In this document: positions 35,181 to 43,745 of the stretch, piece by piece | Layout: every line of letters begins with the position of its first letter | Numbering within the stretch: position 1 is the first letter of the stretch | Assembly: GCA_965658435.1 (NCBI GenBank) | Contig: CBFHSE010000002.1 | Span: forward strand, 1 to 64,000 | Direction: 5' to 3' | From: JADHLN01 sp965658435 | GTDB lineage: Bacteria > Pseudomonadota > Alphaproteobacteria > Rickettsiales > JABIRX01 | Length of the DNA stretch: 64,000 bases | Notes under the pieces: generated by a model | What the model was told of the DNA's origin: nothing | Databases searched by the model: none | Seen by the model: only the letters and a program-made list of their open reading frames with translations | Made by a program: the position numbers and the translations under genes

Positions 35181-36121
35181 AGTTAGATAGCCAGACATTT
35201 AAATTGCTAATTGATATCGTAGAGCAAGCAGATCCAAATATTACTCACTCCCACCTCAAGTCAAATCTTGGCACAGAAATTGCCAACAACCTAATTCAAA
35301 ATAATTACTTCAATAAAGGCAGAGATTTAGAAACCTATTATTTGCCAGGTCAAGATCGAGAAGTCTATGTTGAATGGAATAATGATGAAAATTCCTACTT
35401 TTATTTATCGGATTTTGGTAAATTTTTGCCAGTTTCCGAAGAAGAGCTAAAAACTTATGATATTAATTTCACTAAACTAACCGAATTTATTGCCAATCAA
35501 TTTGATATATCCAAAAACAACAAAAAGGATTCTAATAGCTATCTCAATGATCTTTTATTTTTTGTTGGTGATACAAATATAAACAAGAAAAAACATGCTA
35601 TATTTTTTGCTAGAAGATTGACTAATCAAATGATTTTTCGAGATGTTGATCAGTTATTTTTAGATGAATCACCAACAAATTTTCCAAAATTAATTCTTAC
35701 CTCATCCAATGAATATTGCCCAACAAAATTAAGTGATGATGGCAAAATAATCTCAATTCCAAAACTTCTGACATTTTCAAAAGATAAGCTATTCAACATG
35801 GATTATATTTCAAATGTGCTTGGTAAAGGAGCTAGTGATGAATATAAGCCATATATCCATTGTTCAGAAGGTGGAGCAGTTCTATTTATTGGTGATAAAT
35901 CATATGATGTTGGTGGCGTTTCCCAGAGACAAGCAATTGAAATTATGTGTCGCTATTATCTAAAAAATGGAAATGAAAAAATCAGATGGCGCACAGTAAT
36001 GGATGAAATCAATCCTGATTCAGATTCCAGGGCTCGTGATCTTTTTAGAAAAAGCAAAATATCAGATTTAATCCTATCAAAAAATGGCTTCGTTTGGTTT
36101 AAAACCGAAGAAAATTCATAA
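35177..36121 (+). CDS. unrecognised protein, second gene of the pair
   Basis: 314 residues. The segment DREVYVEWNNDENSYFYLSDFGKF loosely recalls DUF1828-type modules (a strand pair followed by L-(S/T)-D-x-G). The C-terminus (AIEIMCRYYLKNG ... WRTVMDEINPDSDSRARDLFR) could fold as a winged helix. Start and upstream stop overlap (ATGA), so the two products probably act together. Followed by a C-rich phased tract and then the AlpA-like gene. Function unknown. Confidence 0.75.
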   Translation: MKLDSQTFKLLIDIVEQADPNITHSHLKSNLGTEIANNLIQNNYFNKGRDLETYYLPGQDREVYVEWNNDENSYFYLSDFGKFLPVSEEELKTYDINFTKLTEFIANQFDISKNNKKDSNSYLNDLLFFVGDTNINKKKHAIFFARRLTNQMIFRDVDQLFLDESPTNFPKLILTSSNEYCPTKLSDDGKIISIPKLLTFSKDKLFNMDYISNVLGKGASDEYKPYIHCSEGGAVLFIGDKSYDVGGVSQRQAIEIMCRYYLKNGNEKIRWRTVMDEINPDSDSRARDLFRKSKISDLILSKNGFVWFKTEENS

Positions 36122-36142
36122 AAAAATCAAAAAAATTTAATT

Positions 36143-36186
36143 CCTCCCGAATCTCCCCCTTTGCTCCCCCCGATCTCCCTCTGACC
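36143..36186. repeat. four 11-bp phased C-tract units; G-quadruplex motif on the minus strand
   Basis: Units CCTCCCGAATC, TCCCCCTTTGC, TCCCCCCGATC and TCCCTCTGACC follow each other exactly (36143-36186). The C runs at 36146-36148, 36155-36159, 36166-36171 and 36177-36179 are separated by 6, 6 and 5 bases, which gives a canonical four-run G-quadruplex on the minus strand. It is highly unusual in such AT-rich DNA. It lies in the gap between the unknown pair and the replication operon. Confidence 0.8.
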
Positions 36187-36239
36187 ATAGTTCTAAAGTT
36201 ACCTTAGTTTTTTTATTAACTAACTAATGGTTTCTCAAC

Positions 36240-36461
36240 ATGACTGAACAATTACTTCTATCAGAAAAATCCTTAGCAAGAAAGTGGGGAATTTCTCACA
36301 AAACCTTGCAGAGGTGGCGTTGGCTCAAAATGGGTCCCGCTTACATCAAGATCGGTGGCCGTATCAGGTATAGCACCGATTCCATAAGGGATTATGAGAC
36401 TAGCAATAGTCACTTAACTCCAATTCCTCCTTCTACCCCATTATCAACTTCAATTATTTAA
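36240..36461 (+). CDS. AlpA/excisionase-like helix-turn-helix protein
   Basis: 73 residues. A MerR-like winged helix reads SEKSLARKWGISHKTLQRWRWLKMGPAYIKIGGRIRYSTDSIRDYE, the Pfam HTH_17/AlpA type. Such proteins act as excisionases or activators of early phage genes. First gene of the replication run, 5 bp before the next gene. Confidence 0.88.
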   Translation: MTEQLLLSEKSLARKWGISHKTLQRWRWLKMGPAYIKIGGRIRYSTDSIRDYETSNSHLTPIPPSTPLSTSII

Positions 36462-36466
36462 ATATT

Positions 36467-36952
36467 ATGAATAACACGCTAACCATAGAGAGTGCTCGTC
36501 ATATCCCAATCGGGGAATTATCCGAGCTAGAAATAAGTAAATTGGTGTCTTTGCAAAAGGATTCAATTGCCAATCTTGATCAAGCTAAACGATTAAAGGA
36601 TTGGGTTGATTCAGCAATATCACTTAAATATCAGAATAAATCAACTGAAGCCAGACAGCTTCATGATAAAGCAACTGGCACAATCCACTTTAATGATGGC
36701 AATTTTAAGGTCACTTCTGTTGTCACGAAAAGAGTAGATTGGGATCAAGTAAAACTTAAAGAAGCTGTTTCTGAGATTAAGGAATTTGGCGACAATCCTT
36801 ACGAATACGTCACCATCGCCTACAAGCTTTCTGAAACCAAATTCAACGCTTGGCCAGAATATATCAAGAAGTTCTTTCGACCTGCCAGAATCCTAAAAAC
36901 AAGTAAGGAAACCTTCAAGATTGAAGAAATTAAGGAGGTTGGCCATGAATAA
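36467..36952 (+). CDS. phage protein, DUF7173-like
   Basis: 161 residues, mostly helical (LEISKLVSLQKDSIANLDQAKRLKDWVDSAI). The block ARQLHDKATGTIHFNDGNFKV and the repeated YVTIAYKLSETKFNAWP pattern match proteins that in related phages precede the RecA-like ATPase. It ends 8 bp past the next start. Function unknown; an accessory of the recombination module is likely from context. Confidence 0.72.
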   Translation: MNNTLTIESARHIPIGELSELEISKLVSLQKDSIANLDQAKRLKDWVDSAISLKYQNKSTEARQLHDKATGTIHFNDGNFKVTSVVTKRVDWDQVKLKEAVSEIKEFGDNPYEYVTIAYKLSETKFNAWPEYIKKFFRPARILKTSKETFKIEEIKEVGHE

Positions 36953-37820
36953 TTTACCAATAATCAGCGCCGATGAGCGTTTAAAAGAAACTAGAGGAAT
37001 CAAAGGCTGTATCTTCGGGCCAAGCGGAATTGGTAAAACTAGTCTACTTTGGACTCTTGATACAAAAACCACTCTTTTCTTTGACTTGGAAGCTGGAGAT
37101 CTGGCTGTTGAGGGATGGCCTGGCGATACAATCCGTCCTAAAACTTGGGAAGAATGTTGTGATTTTGCAGTATTTATTGGTGGTGCAAATCCATCTCTAA
37201 GGCCAGATCAGAAATTTTCTCAAGCGCATTTTGATGCTGTTTGTAAAAAATTCGGCGATCCAAAATCTCTAGATAAATATGAGACCATATTCATCGACTC
37301 AATAACTGTAGCTGGTCGACTTTGTTTCCAATATGCAATGGGTCAACCAGAAGCAACATCTGATAAATCTGGCAAGCCTGATACTAGGGGAGCTTATGGT
37401 TTACATGGCAGAGAAATGATTAATTGGCTCACTCATTTGCAGCATACCAGAGCCAAAAATATTTGGTTTGTCGGCATCTTGGATCAAAAGCTCGATGACT
37501 TCAATCGCAATGTTTATTCCCCTCAAATCGAAGGATCAAAAACTGGTTTAGAACTTCCAGGCATTGTTGACCAAGTAATAACAATGGCTGAGGTCAAACA
37601 AGATGATGGCCAAGGGGAAAACAGCTCTTATCGGGCATTCATCTGCCAAACACTCAATCCCTTTTCCTATCCAGCAAAAGACAGATCAAGGCGATTAAAC
37701 ATAATTGAAGAGCCTCATCTAGGCAAGCTAATGACAAAGATTAAGTCAGAAGCAAAGCCCATCGCTGAGCATCTTCAATATTCAAATTTTAACAATAATA
37801 ACTCAAATAAAGGTAAATAA
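36945..37820 (+). CDS. phage RecA-like nucleotide-binding protein (AAA_24)
   Basis: 291 residues from the ATG at 36945, which has AAGGAGG 8 bp upstream; the frame is open to 36921. Walker A is GPSGIGKTSL at about residue 26, FFDLEAGDL and ETIFIDSITVAGR provide the acidic strands. The family handles DNA in phage recombination or as a single-strand DNA-binding motor, often beside a DUF669 protein, as here. Confidence 0.85.
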   Translation: MNNLPIISADERLKETRGIKGCIFGPSGIGKTSLLWTLDTKTTLFFDLEAGDLAVEGWPGDTIRPKTWEECCDFAVFIGGANPSLRPDQKFSQAHFDAVCKKFGDPKSLDKYETIFIDSITVAGRLCFQYAMGQPEATSDKSGKPDTRGAYGLHGREMINWLTHLQHTRAKNIWFVGILDQKLDDFNRNVYSPQIEGSKTGLELPGIVDQVITMAEVKQDDGQGENSSYRAFICQTLNPFSYPAKDRSRRLNIIEEPHLGKLMTKIKSEAKPIAEHLQYSNFNNNNSNKGK

Positions 37821-37822
37821 TT

Positions 37823-38395
37823 ATGTGGAACGATTTTAACAATTCAGACAATCAATCATCTTACGATTTAATTCCGAATAACACTCTAGCAAAAGTTAGA
37901 ATGCAAATCAGACCAGGTGGTCATGATGATAGGGATCAAGGATGGGGCGGTGGATACGCAACCAAAAACCAAAATACAGGATCAATCTATCTTTCTTGTG
38001 AATTTGTGGTTTTGGAAGGTGAATTTGCTAGGCGCAAAATATGGAGCCTTATTGGTCTTCACTCAGAAAAAGGGCCAGAATGGGCAAATATTGGCAGATC
38101 TTTTGTAAAAGCCATTCTCAATTCAGCAAGAGGTGTGGCTGAATCTGATAATTCAGAGAAGGCTCAAAATGCTAGACGCATTAATGGTCTCAAAGATTTA
38201 GATGGCATTGAATTTATCGCCAAAATCTCTGTTGGTAAAGATCAAAATGGTGATGGCAAGAATGAGATTAAATTTGCCATAACTCCTGATCATAAGGATT
38301 ATGCTAAATTGATGGGAAATATTTCCATACCTCAGCAAACATCCAATGTGCAGCCAAAAACTGCAACAAATAATCGTCCAGCTTGGGCTCAGTAA
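37823..38395 (+). CDS. DUF669-like single-strand DNA-binding protein
   Basis: 190 residues. LIPNNTLAKVRMQIRPGG, SIYLSCEFVVLEGEFARRKIW and NIGRSFVKAILNSA correspond to the OB-like core of DUF669/phage SSB-like proteins. A long linker ends in ATNNRPAWAQ, a plausible acidic-free C-terminal tip. Between the RecA-like ATPase (2 bp upstream) and the helicase. Probably coats ssDNA in replication or annealing. Confidence 0.75.
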   Translation: MWNDFNNSDNQSSYDLIPNNTLAKVRMQIRPGGHDDRDQGWGGGYATKNQNTGSIYLSCEFVVLEGEFARRKIWSLIGLHSEKGPEWANIGRSFVKAILNSARGVAESDNSEKAQNARRINGLKDLDGIEFIAKISVGKDQNGDGKNEIKFAITPDHKDYAKLMGNISIPQQTSNVQPKTATNNRPAWAQ

Positions 38396-38420
38396 TCAAA
38401 TAAATTAAGGGTAATTTAAA

Positions 38421-40112
38421 ATGATACTGAGACCAAGACAGCAAGAATTTGTAGATAAGAGTGTTGCCGCCCTAAAAGAACATGGCAACACTCTGGGAAT
38501 AGCTCCAACAGGTGCAGGCAAAACTTTGATTCTATCCAAAGTCACAGGAGAGATAGTTCAAAAAAAGCAAAAAGCTCTAATTCTTGCTCATCGTGATGAG
38601 TTAACTTCTCAAAATAGGGATAAATTTCTTAAAATTAATCCTAAATTTTCTACATCAATTTTTGATGCTAAAGAGAAATCGTTTGCTGGTCAGGCTGTTT
38701 TTGCCATGGTGCAAACTTTATGCAGGCAAAATAGCCTGAACCAAATTCCTAAAATTGATTTTTTGGTAATTGATGAAGCTCATCATTCAACATCAGATTC
38801 TTACCAAAGGATTATCGCTCAAGCAAAAAGTCTAAATCCAAATCTTCTAATTTATGGCGTAACCGCAACTCCTAATAGAAGCGATAAGAAAAACCTATCT
38901 GGCGTATTTTCTAATGTTGCTGATCAAATCAGGATATCAGAGTTAATTGCGTCAGGTCATTTAGTGCCACCTAGAACCTACATCATAGATGTTGGCACGC
39001 AAAGAGATTTAGGCAAAGTTAAGAAAACTGCTGGTGATTTTGATATGAAGGAAGTTGAGGAGATTATGAATAAGTCTCCGATCACTCAGGAAGTTTTCAA
39101 TAAATGGCAAAAATATGCCAGTGACAGAAAAACAGTAATTTTTTGTTCCACTATTAAGCACGCAATTTCTGTTGCAGAAATTTTCAATAATAATGGCGTC
39201 AAAACAGTTTTAATTCATGGAAATTTAACTGATTTAGAGAGGAAAAACACTTTAGCCGAATATGAAACTGGTGACGCAAAAGTAATCGTAAATGTAGCTG
39301 TTCTAACTGAGGGTTGGGATTATCAGCCAACCTCCTGCGTAGTTTTGCTTCGTCCCTCCTCATTTAAATCTACCATGATTCAAATGATTGGTAGAGGGCT
39401 TCGAGTGGTATGTCCTGATCTTCATCCAAATATCAGCAAAGATGATTGCATAATTTTAGATTTTGGAACTTCTAGCCTAACTCACGGCTGTTTAGAAGTT
39501 GATGCAAATTTAGAAAATAACAAAAAATCAGATAAGAAAAAGCAGCCAAATTCACAGAAAAATTGTTTTGAATGCGATGCTCTAATTCCTAGCACTTCAA
39601 AAGAATGCCCCTTATGTGGAGCTGATCTTCATATTTTAGAACAAGAAGAGGTAAAGGAAGAGTTGGTTGGTTTTGAGATGACAGAAATTGATCTACTTAC
39701 CAAAAGATCAAACTTCAAATGGTGCGATCTATTTGATGATGAATCTTCCTTTATGGCCTGCGGCTTTAATGCATTTGCTGGAGCTTTTTTACTAAATGAT
39801 AATTGGCACGCAATTGGTGGTAGTGAGTTTTTAGGGGTAAAATTATTAGCACATGGTTCAAAACAAATTTGCCTTGCTGCAGCCGATGATTTCCTCAATG
39901 AAAATGAAACCTACGAGAACGCCTATAAATCCAAAAAATGGCTAAATGAAGCGGCATCAATAAAACAGATCAATCTCCTACCTCATAAATACCGAACCGA
40001 TTTTGGCATCACCAAATATAAGGCAGCCAATCTCCTCAAATTCCATTTTAACAAAACAGCAATCAAGAGCCTGTTACTTGAGCATCAACCTCAAATGCGA
40101 GGCGTGTCATGA
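38421..40112 (+). CDS. SF2 DEAD/DEAH helicase with C-terminal zinc ribbon
   Basis: 563 residues. Walker A IAPTGAGKTL, DEAH box VIDEAHH, GVTATPNR (motif III), FCSTIKHA (motif IV) and QMIGRGLR (motif VI) identify a UvrB/RecG-like SF2 motor. The tail carries a CFECD...CPLCG zinc ribbon and an extra 150-residue domain. It would remodel forks or branched DNA during phage replication. It overlaps the DUF6511 gene by 4 bp. Confidence 0.93.
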   Translation: MILRPRQQEFVDKSVAALKEHGNTLGIAPTGAGKTLILSKVTGEIVQKKQKALILAHRDELTSQNRDKFLKINPKFSTSIFDAKEKSFAGQAVFAMVQTLCRQNSLNQIPKIDFLVIDEAHHSTSDSYQRIIAQAKSLNPNLLIYGVTATPNRSDKKNLSGVFSNVADQIRISELIASGHLVPPRTYIIDVGTQRDLGKVKKTAGDFDMKEVEEIMNKSPITQEVFNKWQKYASDRKTVIFCSTIKHAISVAEIFNNNGVKTVLIHGNLTDLERKNTLAEYETGDAKVIVNVAVLTEGWDYQPTSCVVLLRPSSFKSTMIQMIGRGLRVVCPDLHPNISKDDCIILDFGTSSLTHGCLEVDANLENNKKSDKKKQPNSQKNCFECDALIPSTSKECPLCGADLHILEQEEVKEELVGFEMTEIDLLTKRSNFKWCDLFDDESSFMACGFNAFAGAFLLNDNWHAIGGSEFLGVKLLAHGSKQICLAAADDFLNENETYENAYKSKKWLNEAASIKQINLLPHKYRTDFGITKYKAANLLKFHFNKTAIKSLLLEHQPQMRGVS

Positions 40113-40471
40113 AAGTCTGTCAAATATGCAAAAGAGAAGCAGGAGGATTTGGATTTATTCCTCCTCCCCTTCGAGCAGGAGATCCAAGGAATCAGAGATA
40201 TAGGAAATATTTTTGCTCTCGCAACTGCCAAGAAATTTTTAGTAACCATTTTAAAGAAAAAACAATGATCGATTTAACAAGAAAGGAAAAAGACTCAATC
40301 GAATATGCATTAAAACCACTTGGTGAATATGTAGCAGAAATAGGCATGAACAGACCAGTTGCTGATTACTCAAGAGAAGAAGTTCTTTGTCTAATTGAAG
40401 TGGCTGTCACTGCCTATCAAGAATCTATGCAGCAAAAAGAAGCTGACTCAATGGAGGATTTGCCATGCTAG
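40109..40471 (+). CDS. DUF6511 protein with N-terminal zinc knuckle
   Basis: 120 residues. The N-terminal part has CQICKRE and FCSRNCQEIF (four Cys). The C-terminal part ALKPLGEYVAEIGMNRPVADYSREEVLCLIEVAVTAYQ is the conserved block of DUF6511, usual in alphaproteobacterial prophages beside the nuclease gene. No function known. It overlaps both neighbours (4 bp and 7 bp). Confidence 0.82.
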   Translation: MKVCQICKREAGGFGFIPPPLRAGDPRNQRYRKYFCSRNCQEIFSNHFKEKTMIDLTRKEKDSIEYALKPLGEYVAEIGMNRPVADYSREEVLCLIEVAVTAYQESMQQKEADSMEDLPC

Positions 40472-41223
40472 ATTTTAATCACAGACCAAAATTATCAGAG
40501 GAAATATCAGCTCTAATTGATAAGGCGCTCACAAAAGAAAATGAGCAACAAACCCCAAGGGACTATCTAGGAGCATCTCGCCTTGGAGTCAGTTGTAATA
40601 GAGCTTTACAATTCGAATATACCAAAACTCCAAAAGATGAAGGTCAGAATTTTACTGGCAAGATTTTAAGGATATTTCAGGCGGGGCATGTTTTTGAAGA
40701 GTTGGCAATTAAATGGTTAAGAGATGCTGGCTTTGAGTTAGTCACAAATAAATCAAATGGCGATCAGTTTGGATTTTCTGTGGCTGATGGAAAGATCAAA
40801 GGTCATATTGATGGCGTAATCACATCAGCACCAAACAGGTTAAACCTAAAATTCCCAATGCTATGGGAATGCAAATCTTTAAACAATAAATCCTGGAACG
40901 ATACTGTTAAAAAAGGATTGGTAATTTCAAAGCCAATCTATGCGGCTCAAATTGCTATCTATCAGGCTTACATGGAAAGCTCTATCCCTGATATTTCTAA
41001 AAATCCTGCTCTTTTTACAGCGATTAATAAGGATACAGCAGAGATCCATTTTGAATTAATCCCCTTCGATAAATCCCTAGCTCAAAGCCTAAGTGATAAG
41101 GCGGTCAAGATTCTAACGGCGACTGAAGCAGGGGAATTATTACCCAGAATATCAAGTGACTCCTCCTATTTTGAATGCCGGTTTTGCCCATGGAGTGAGC
41201 GTTGTTTTAATCTCAAATTTTAA
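40465..41223 (+). CDS. PD-(D/E)XK exonuclease-like protein (Cas4/RecB-like) with C-terminal Cys cluster
   Basis: 252 residues. The catalytic core is visible as GHVFEELAIKWL, IKGHIDGVI (Asp) and LWECKSLNNKSW (E-x-K). Cysteines in SCNRALQ and ECRFCPWSERC form the iron-sulfur or zinc cluster typical of Cas4/AddB-like nucleases. In phages it prepares ends for recombination, fitting its neighbours (RecA-like, SSB-like, helicase). Confidence 0.87.
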   Translation: MLDFNHRPKLSEEISALIDKALTKENEQQTPRDYLGASRLGVSCNRALQFEYTKTPKDEGQNFTGKILRIFQAGHVFEELAIKWLRDAGFELVTNKSNGDQFGFSVADGKIKGHIDGVITSAPNRLNLKFPMLWECKSLNNKSWNDTVKKGLVISKPIYAAQIAIYQAYMESSIPDISKNPALFTAINKDTAEIHFELIPFDKSLAQSLSDKAVKILTATEAGELLPRISSDSSYFECRFCPWSERCFNLKF

Positions 41224-41229
41224 ATAAAT

Positions 41230-43344
41230 ATGAATGATTTTTTAGATTTTAACAGCGCCAATAATCAATATTCTACTCCAGAAAAGCTTGATACTGATAG
41301 CATTAGAAATGCTCTGCTTAGCAGAATAGATGAAGCTCTACATTATTTACTACCCAATGGACATGTTCAAAATAACTGTTTTTATATTGGTGACACAGAT
41401 GGCAATAAAGGCAAAAGCCTAGTTGTTCAGCTACAAGGAGATAAAAAAGGAAGTTGGTTTGATTTTGCTACTAACCAAGGTGGTGATCTTTTTAATCTAT
41501 GGGCTGAGGTTAGAGGATATGGTAAAAATGAATTTCCAAAACTTTTAACCGAAATTAATGAGTGGTTAGGAAATGCGCCAACTAACCGGAAATTCCAGCC
41601 AGTTCAAAAACTTCCCCCAATGGATATTCTTGGCAAACCATCTGCCGAGTGGAACTATCTTGATCAAAATAACCGACTCCTCGCCGTTGTTTATCGCTAC
41701 GATAATGACCAAGGCAAACAATTTAGAATCTGGGATGTAAAATCAAGAAAAGCAAAAGCGCCAGATGTCAGGCCGCTTTACAATATTCCAGCTATAAAAA
41801 CTTCTAAAAAAATAATCCTCGTTGAAGGAGAGAAAACAGCAGATGCCTTAATTGAGAATGGTTTTACTGCAACAACCGCAATGTTTGGTGCAAATGCCCC
41901 AATTGAAAAAACCGACTGGTCACCACTTCAAGGTAAAGAATTAATCATCTGGCCAGATAATGATGAGGCTGGCAAATCCTACGCAGAGAGGTTATCCAAA
42001 CATCTAACAAATATCTGCTCTTTCATTTCAGTTCTAACGCCTCCTGATGATAAAAAAGATAAATGGGATGCCTTTGACGCTGTAGTAGAAAAATTTGATA
42101 TTAGAAGCTTCCTAAATACTGCAAAAAGTTCTGATCCAAAATTACCAAGCTTCACCATATCAGAGTTTCTAAATGATGAAACTCCAATGCCAGAGGATTT
42201 AATCTCACCAAGATTATTAACCCCTGGCGGACTTCTTCTAATTGGTGGTGCTCCCAAAGTTGGAAAGAGTGATTTTTTGATAAATTTCTTAATCCATATG
42301 GCAGCAGGCGAATCATTTCTTGGATTAAAACCACCAAGACCTCTTCGCATATTTTATCTGCAAGCAGAGATTGGCTATCATTATATGAGAGAGCGTATTA
42401 AGAAGCTAAAAGTTTCAAAAGAAACAATTGCTAAAGCGTCCAGCAATTTAGTCTCCACCACTAATATTCAGATGATCCTAAATGATGATGGCGTTGATAC
42501 AGTTTATAAAACTATCGCTCATAATTTTCCTAATCAAAAGATAGATATTTTATGCATTGATCCAATCAGGAATCTCTTTGACGGAGGAGCTCCCAATTCT
42601 AGTGAAAATGACAATAATGCCATGTTGTTTTTCCTACAAAATAGAATTGAAAAGCTCAGATCAATGCTCAATCCAGATATGGGTATTATCCTTTGTCATC
42701 ATACCAAAAAAATTAAAAAGAAAGAAGTTGAAGAAGATCCGTTTCAAGCATTTTCTGGTGCTGGAAGTCTAAGAAGCTTCTATTCAAGTGGCTTAATTTT
42801 GCACCGTCCTGACGAGCTTGATTCAAGGATAAATCTATATTTTGAATTAAGAAATGGTTCATCGATCCCACGCAAAATAGTTGAGAAAGAAGATAATAAA
42901 TGGGTTGAGCTAAATCCATTTTCTGAGCGCTTAATTAAGCAGGATTATGGCAATAAGTTAGATGCTGAAAGACATAGAAAGTCCGATGTTGTTTTAGATT
43001 TAATTGCTGAAGAAGCACTCAAAGGAAACCTATATACCAGCAATCAATTTGCAGAAAAATTCGAGAGCAAAGCAAGTCTTGGCGGAAATAAAACAATCAG
43101 GGAGCGCATATCTGTTTTAGCAACCAAAGGATATATCAAATTCACTAATGAGGCAACAAGCCTTGGCTATGAAAGATGTCGCTCCAAATATGGTTTAATC
43201 TGCGTTGAGAACATGGAGTTTACGAATAGCTCAGGAAGCAAGCAAAGCGTTCTACCAACCCATTTTAAATGCCCAAATACAGGAGCCGCTCTTCCTGTGG
43301 AAAATAATAAAATATGGGTTTTGCATGAGGAGGTAGAATCATGA
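41230..43344 (+). CDS. phage Toprim primase fused to RepA-like ATPase (replicative helicase)
   Basis: 704 residues. A zinc-free N-terminal part (SWFDFATNQGGDLFNLWAEV) leads to the Toprim domain (ILVEGEKTADAL, then IIWPDNDEAG). After about residue 330 comes a RepA/DnaB-like ATPase with Walker A GGAPKVGKSDF, ILCIDPIRNLFDGG and ILCHHTKK. A helical C-terminal tail carries a likely winged helix (LYTSNQFAEKF). It combines priming and unwinding for phage DNA replication. Overlaps the next ATG. Confidence 0.88.
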   Translation: MNDFLDFNSANNQYSTPEKLDTDSIRNALLSRIDEALHYLLPNGHVQNNCFYIGDTDGNKGKSLVVQLQGDKKGSWFDFATNQGGDLFNLWAEVRGYGKNEFPKLLTEINEWLGNAPTNRKFQPVQKLPPMDILGKPSAEWNYLDQNNRLLAVVYRYDNDQGKQFRIWDVKSRKAKAPDVRPLYNIPAIKTSKKIILVEGEKTADALIENGFTATTAMFGANAPIEKTDWSPLQGKELIIWPDNDEAGKSYAERLSKHLTNICSFISVLTPPDDKKDKWDAFDAVVEKFDIRSFLNTAKSSDPKLPSFTISEFLNDETPMPEDLISPRLLTPGGLLLIGGAPKVGKSDFLINFLIHMAAGESFLGLKPPRPLRIFYLQAEIGYHYMRERIKKLKVSKETIAKASSNLVSTTNIQMILNDDGVDTVYKTIAHNFPNQKIDILCIDPIRNLFDGGAPNSSENDNNAMLFFLQNRIEKLRSMLNPDMGIILCHHTKKIKKKEVEEDPFQAFSGAGSLRSFYSSGLILHRPDELDSRINLYFELRNGSSIPRKIVEKEDNKWVELNPFSERLIKQDYGNKLDAERHRKSDVVLDLIAEEALKGNLYTSNQFAEKFESKASLGGNKTIRERISVLATKGYIKFTNEATSLGYERCRSKYGLICVENMEFTNSSGSKQSVLPTHFKCPNTGAALPVENNKIWVLHEEVES

Positions 43345-43610
43345 AAAATTTATACGATACAGCAAGTTGCCTCAAGATGCCTTTCGCTGAATTACCCAAT
43401 AATACTAAAACTTACTCACATCTACTATCAGGCAAGTTGCCTTACTTGTCAGCAAGATGGCAATGCTTTGCCAACTTGGCGGTACAAACATACTCACACT
43501 TACTATTTTGCACTCACAAGCAAGATGGCAAAGAGCTCATTTTCAGACATCAAAAATGGCAAGTTGGCAAGGCTGCCAACTACTGGTTTTACTGGTCTCA
43601 ACCACCCTAA
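43341..43610 (+). CDS. small phage protein or decayed gene within a repeat-rich segment
   Basis: 89 residues. The start at 43341 has AGGAGG 6-7 bases upstream and overlaps the primase-helicase stop (ATGA), which favours genuine initiation. The body is odd: the DNA carries repeated GCAAGTTGCC and AGCAAGATGGCAA copies, and the protein reads as two approximate repeats (TYSHLLSGKLP...ARWQ and TYSHLLFCTHK...KWQ). It could be a gene overrun by an expanding repeat, or an origin region with a vestigial frame. No family recognised. Confidence 0.4.
   Translation: MKNLYDTASCLKMPFAELPNNTKTYSHLLSGKLPYLSARWQCFANLAVQTYSHLLFCTHKQDGKELIFRHQKWQVGKAANYWFYWSQPP
43362..43580. repeat. iteron-like GGCAA/TTGCC repeat cluster
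   Basis: GCAAGTTGCC occurs at 43362-43371 and 43432-43441; AGCAAGATGGCAA at 43451-43463 and 43519-43531; GTTGGCAAGGCTGCCAAC-type inverted copies near 43563-43580. TACTCACA is repeated 78 bp apart. The mix of direct and inverted copies of one short word next to the phage primase-helicase resembles a phage or plasmid replication origin. Confidence 0.5.
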
Positions 43611-43630
43611 TTCAAGTTGGAACTCTTTCA

Positions 43631-43685
43631 CCCTATTACTTACGTAATAGAGAGCCAAAGGGCTCTCTTAATTACCGTAATAGGG
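43631..43685. other. nested perfect inverted repeats (cruciform/terminator-like)
   Basis: Outer arms CCCTATTAC (43631-43639) and GTAATAGGG (43677-43685), 9 of 9 paired. Inner hairpin AGAGAGCC (43649-43656), loop AAAG, GGCTCTCT (43661-43668), 8 of 8 paired. The following bases are not a U-tract, so a simple Rho-independent terminator is less likely than a structured RNA or a DNA cruciform. It sits in the 135-bp gap before the RuvC-like gene. Confidence 0.7.
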
Positions 43686-43745
43686 ATTGGGTGATCGTGG
43701 ATTTCGATCATCAGCATATTCTAACAACACGAAATTTAAAAAATT

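Noticed and set aside
36143..36186. CRISPR array as an explanation of the phased repeats
   Set aside because: The units are only 11 bp with no spacers; no CRISPR array or cas gene was seen anywhere. The Cas4-like nuclease at 40465 belongs to the phage recombination set.
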